Assembly (NCBI GenBank): GCA_900551505.1
Contig: URWK01000037.1
Span: forward strand, 1 to 9,433
Reading direction: 5' to 3'
Length of the DNA stretch: 9,433 bases
DNA from: an uncultured Ruminococcus sp.
GTDB lineage: Bacteria; Bacillota; Clostridia; Oscillospirales; Ruminococcaceae
Under the pieces are notes generated by a model that was not told the DNA's origin, did no database searches, and saw only the letters and a program-made list of their open reading frames with translations. Position 1 is the stretch's first letter; the number at the start of each line of letters is the position of its first letter. Below are positions 6,015 through 9,433 of this stretch, piece after piece. The position numbers and the translations under genes were made by a program.

Positions 6015-6668
6015 ATGAAAAAAAGTGTCTATAGCCTTGTGCTAATGGACGATGTAGTAGATGCTATAGATAAACTCGCATATTCTATGAATACCAGCCG
6101 TTCAAACCTTATAAACCAGATTCTCGCTGAAAAGGTTTCTTATATAACTCCCGAAAAGCGTATACAGGATATCTTCACCCGTGTATGCAAGATTATTGAC
6201 AATGACATGAACCAAATTTCCAATGCGGTTATTTCCAACAGTACATTGTCACTGAAAAGCCCTGTAAGATACAAGTACCGACCGACTGTAAGATATTCCG
6301 TGGAACTTTACAGAAATCCGAAAAATGCTATCGGTAAACTGAAAGTTTCTATGCGTACACAAAATGAAAGTTTGATTCAGCTTATAAACCGTTTCTTTGT
6401 ATTCTGGTCACAGCTCGAAGAACAATATATTGCTCCGCATTATCCGGACGGAATTGAATACAGCATCGAAAACGGTAAGTATGAGAGAATTTTCAAACTC
6501 TCTCCTGCTTCGGAATATTCCCCGAACAGTGCCGAAATCGGAAACGCTATCGGGAATTATATAAATACTTTTGATGTAATCCTTAAAACCTGGTTTGAAT
6601 CAGAAAAAAATCAGACAATCAATGGTCTTTATAAGAACTATTTCGACCATCTCAGATTTCTGATATAA
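6015..6668 (+). CDS. Ribbon-helix-helix (CopG/Arc-like) protein with unknown C-terminal domain, 217 aa
   Basis: Residues 4-39 fit a ribbon-helix-helix DNA-binding domain: a short strand (4-10, VYSLVL core), a first helix (about 11-25), a turn at N26-T27, and a second helix starting SRSNLINQILAE (28-39). Such domains dimerise and insert the strand pair in the DNA major groove. Residues 41-217 do not match any domain I recognise. They look like mixed strand and helix, with a basic strand-rich stretch near 80-115 and a helical, aromatic-rich end. At 217 aa it is far longer than a bare antitoxin-type RHH protein, and no toxin gene is adjacent. AGGAAG at 6001-6006 favours the ATG at 6015; a GTG at 6006 overlaps that site. 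It is the first gene after a strong promoter and lies 26 nt before clpB, so it may regulate that gene or itself. The function is not known. Confidence 0.75.
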   Translation: MKKSVYSLVLMDDVVDAIDKLAYSMNTSRSNLINQILAEKVSYITPEKRIQDIFTRVCKIIDNDMNQISNAVISNSTLSLKSPVRYKYRPTVRYSVELYRNPKNAIGKLKVSMRTQNESLIQLINRFFVFWSQLEEQYIAPHYPDGIEYSIENGKYERIFKLSPASEYSPNSAEIGNAIGNYINTFDVILKTWFESEKNQTINGLYKNYFDHLRFLI

Positions 6669-6669
6669 T
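6641..6669 (+). promoter_or_regulatory. Possible internal clpB promoter
   Basis: TGA-TATAAT (6661-6669), a perfect extended -10, covers the end of the RHH gene, including its stop codon. The -35 candidate 17 nt upstream, TTTCGA (6641-6646), matches only 3 of 6 positions. A transcript from here would start just before the clpB ribosome binding site (GAGGG, 6681-6685) and allow clpB expression apart from the RHH gene. Confidence 0.3.
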
Positions 6670-6694
6670 ATATAGAGAAAGAGGGAAACAATAT

Positions 6695-9289
6695 ATGAAT
6701 GCTCAGAAATTTACACAAAAATCACTTGAAGCCATTCAGGATGCACAAGATATTGCTATTCAATATCAGAATATGAATATTGAACAGGAACATCTGCTTC
6801 TTGCTCTCGTACAGCAGGAAAACGGACTTATACCGCAACTCCTTAAAAAAATGAATGTCAATGTTGACAGTGTAAAAAATACTCTTGAAGACTTTATCGC
6901 AAAGCTTCCTAAAGTTTCGGGAAGTGGCAGACAGGCTAACACAGTATATCTTACACCTAATGTTGACAAGACTCTTACCGAAGCCGAAAATCACGCCAAA
7001 CGTATGAAAGATGAGTATGTATCAGTAGAACATATAATGCTCGCCCTTCTCGATATGCCTAATGCAAATCTTATAAATCTTTTCAGAATAACGAACATTG
7101 ACAAAATGCGTTTCATGACCACTCTCGCAAGCGTTCGTGGCAATACTCAGGTTACAAGCCAGAACCCTGAAGAAACTTACGATGTACTCGCAAAGTACGG
7201 TCAGGACTTGGTTGAACTTGCTAAGAACAATAAACTTGACCCTGTTATCGGACGTGATACGGAAATCAGAAACGTTATAAGAATACTTTCCCGTAAGACC
7301 AAGAACAACCCTGTTCTTATCGGTGAACCTGGTGTAGGTAAAACCGCCATTGCCGAAGGACTTGCTTTAAGAATTGTCCGTGGTGACGTGCCTGACAGCC
7401 TTAAAGAACGTAAAATATTCTCTCTCGATATGGGTGCATTGGTTGCAGGTGCTAAGTACAGAGGCGAATTTGAAGAACGTCTGAAAGCAGTTTTACAGGA
7501 AATAAAAAAATCAGAGGGCAGAATTATCCTCTTTATTGATGAACTTCACACAATCGTCGGTGCAGGCAAGAGCGATGGTGCTATGGACGCAGGAAACCTC
7601 CTGAAGCCTATGCTTGCCCGTGGTGAATTACACTGTATCGGTGCGACAACTCTTAACGAATACAGACAGTATATTGAGAAAGACCCTGCACTTGAAAGAC
7701 GTTTCCAGCCTGTAATGGTTCCAGAACCGACCGTTGAAGACACTATTTCAATCCTCAGAGGTCTTAAAGAAAGATATGAAGTATTCCACGGCGTAAAAAT
7801 TCATGACAGTGCTTTAATTGCCGCCGCTACACTTTCAAACAGATATATTTCGGACAGATTTCTTCCGGACAAGGCTATTGACCTTGTCGATGAAGCTTGT
7901 GCAATGATTAGGACTGAAATGGATTCTATGCCGTCAGAGCTTGACGAAATTTCAAGAAAGATTATGCAACATGAAATTGAAGAAGCTGCTCTTAAAAAGG
8001 AAACCGATAAAATTTCCGCTGAACACCTTAAAGAAGTACAGAAAGAACTTGCCGAAATGCGTGAAAAATTCAACGCTATGAAGGCTCAGTGGGAAAACGA
8101 AAAGAATTCTATCGGCAAAGTTCAGGGACTCCGTGAAGAAATTGAAAAGATAAACGGAGAAATTGAAAAGGCTGAACGTAATTACGACCTTAACAAAGCC
8201 GCAGAACTTAAATACGGTAAACTCCCTCAGTTACAGAAAGAACTCGAAGACGAAGAAGCAATTGCCGAAAAGGCTCAGAGCGACACTTCATTGTTAAGGG
8301 ATAAGGTTTCCGAAGAAGAAATTGCCAAGATAATTTGCCGTTGGACAGGTATCCCTGTTGCAAAGCTTATGGAGGGCGAACGTGAAAAACTCCTTAACCT
8401 CGACAGCATACTTCACAAACGTGTAATCGGTCAGAATGAAGCAGTCGAAAAGGTAAGCGAAGCTATTATGCGTTCGAGAGCAGGTATTCAGGACCCGAAC
8501 AGACCTATCGGTTCATTCCTGTTCCTTGGTCCTACGGGTGTCGGTAAAACGGAACTTGCAAAAGCACTTGCGGAATGTCTGTTCGATGATGAAAAGAACC
8601 TTATCCGTATCGATATGAGTGAATATATGGAGAAATTCTCAGTAAGCCGTCTTATCGGAGCTCCTCCAGGATATGTCGGATATGAAGAAGGCGGTCAGCT
8701 TACAGAAGCTGTAAGAAGAAAACCTTATTCAGTAATCCTCTTTGATGAAATCGAAAAGGCTCACCCTGATGTATTTAACATTCTCTTACAAGTCCTTGAT
8801 GACGGCAGAGTTACAGATTCTCAGGGCAGAACAGTTGACTTCAAGAATACAATTATCATTCTTACCTCAAACCTCGGTTCTCCTTATATCCTCGACGGCA
8901 TCGAAAACGGCGAAATCACTCAGGAAGCAAGAGATAAGGTTGACAAACTTCTCAAACAGAATTTCAGACCGGAATTCCTCAACAGACTTGACGAAATCGT
9001 ATATTACAAGCCTCTTATGAAAACCGAAATCGGTCATATTGTTGACCTCATTCTTGACAAGCTCCGTGACAGACTTAAAGACAAGCAGATTGACATTGAT
9101 GTTACCGAAAGTGCGAAAGACCTCATTATCGAACGTGGTTTTGACCAGAACTTCGGTGCAAGACCTCTTAAGAGATTCATTCAAAGCAAAATCGAAACAC
9201 TTATTGCAAAGAAAATTATCGCTGATGAAGCTGAACCAAACTCAACACTTACTGTTGATGTCGAAAACGGCGAATTTGTAGTAAGATAA
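6695..9289 (+). CDS. clpB: ATP-dependent disaggregase ClpB (Hsp100), 864 aa
   Basis: ClpB forms a hexameric AAA+ ring that threads aggregated proteins together with the DnaK system. All domains are present in order. The N-terminal Clp repeat domain covers about 1-145. AAA-1 has Walker A GEPGVGKT at 210-217, Walker B D282-E283 and arginine-finger candidates R335-R336. The coiled-coil middle domain, rich in Glu/Lys/Ala, spans about 411-540 and separates ClpB from ClpC and ClpA. AAA-2 has Walker A GPTGVGKT at 612-619, Walker B D684-E685 and sensor/finger R764 in NRLDE. The C-terminal GARPLKRFIQ segment is typical. Length matches the family (about 855-870), so the gene is complete despite ending 17 nt before artefact sequence. 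The start follows GAGGG at 6681-6685. It lies 26 nt behind the RHH gene. The terminator cannot be seen because the true downstream sequence is missing. Confidence 0.97.
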   Translation: MNAQKFTQKSLEAIQDAQDIAIQYQNMNIEQEHLLLALVQQENGLIPQLLKKMNVNVDSVKNTLEDFIAKLPKVSGSGRQANTVYLTPNVDKTLTEAENHAKRMKDEYVSVEHIMLALLDMPNANLINLFRITNIDKMRFMTTLASVRGNTQVTSQNPEETYDVLAKYGQDLVELAKNNKLDPVIGRDTEIRNVIRILSRKTKNNPVLIGEPGVGKTAIAEGLALRIVRGDVPDSLKERKIFSLDMGALVAGAKYRGEFEERLKAVLQEIKKSEGRIILFIDELHTIVGAGKSDGAMDAGNLLKPMLARGELHCIGATTLNEYRQYIEKDPALERRFQPVMVPEPTVEDTISILRGLKERYEVFHGVKIHDSALIAAATLSNRYISDRFLPDKAIDLVDEACAMIRTEMDSMPSELDEISRKIMQHEIEEAALKKETDKISAEHLKEVQKELAEMREKFNAMKAQWENEKNSIGKVQGLREEIEKINGEIEKAERNYDLNKAAELKYGKLPQLQKELEDEEAIAEKAQSDTSLLRDKVSEEEIAKIICRWTGIPVAKLMEGEREKLLNLDSILHKRVIGQNEAVEKVSEAIMRSRAGIQDPNRPIGSFLFLGPTGVGKTELAKALAECLFDDEKNLIRIDMSEYMEKFSVSRLIGAPPGYVGYEEGGQLTEAVRRKPYSVILFDEIEKAHPDVFNILLQVLDDGRVTDSQGRTVDFKNTIIILTSNLGSPYILDGIENGEITQEARDKVDKLLKQNFRPEFLNRLDEIVYYKPLMKTEIGHIVDLILDKLRDRLKDKQIDIDVTESAKDLIIERGFDQNFGARPLKRFIQSKIETLIAKKIIADEAEPNSTLTVDVENGEFVVR

Positions 9290-9303
9290 ACCTTTAATAT
9301 AAA

Positions 9304-9433
<130 letters not shown>

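Noticed and set aside
6015..6668. Antitoxin of a toxin-antitoxin pair
   Set aside because: The protein has an RHH domain, but it is too long for a typical antitoxin and its only operon partner is clpB, not a small toxin.

Overview
The window reads as ordinary chromosomal DNA of a low-to-moderate GC Bacillota, most likely a gut Clostridia/Ruminococcaceae-type organism. This is inferred from the A/T-rich intergenic DNA, strong AGGAGG-type ribosome binding sites, TTGACA/TATAAT promoters with TGn extended -10 elements, a minD-mgsA pairing, and a clustered hisS and aspS. The species cannot be fixed from the sequence alone. Both outer edges (about 1-118 and 9304-9433) are low-complexity homopolymer sequence that looks like assembly or read artefact rather than genome.

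Layout, all genes on the + strand. (1) 299-1552: a MinD-like deviant Walker A ATPase followed by a methylglyoxal synthase-family protein, separated by a hairpin. Both look divergent: the MinD-like protein lacks the usual C-terminal membrane-targeting helix, and the MgsA-like protein lacks residues that align with catalytic Asp71, His98 and Asp101 of the E. coli enzyme. (2) 1565-5689: a strong promoter, a leader of about 140 nt carrying an intrinsic terminator, then hisS, a YhfC-family putative intramembrane protease and aspS, packed with gaps of 9 and 7 nt and closed by a strong terminator. (3) 5690-6014: an A/T-rich intergenic stretch with a GC-rich hairpin and an imperfect dyad but no gene. 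It ends in a strong promoter. (4) 6015-9289: a ribbon-helix-helix protein of unknown function, followed 26 nt later by clpB, the Hsp100 disaggregase.

How they may work together: hisS and aspS supply charged tRNA, with a membrane protease gene inserted between them. The ribbon-helix-helix gene and clpB appear to be one transcription unit, and no CIRCE or CtsR-type operator is visible in front of it. This makes the small DNA-binding protein a candidate regulator of the disaggregase. The most interesting points are the degenerate MgsA/MinD-like pair, the RHH-clpB unit and the terminator-bearing hisS leader.
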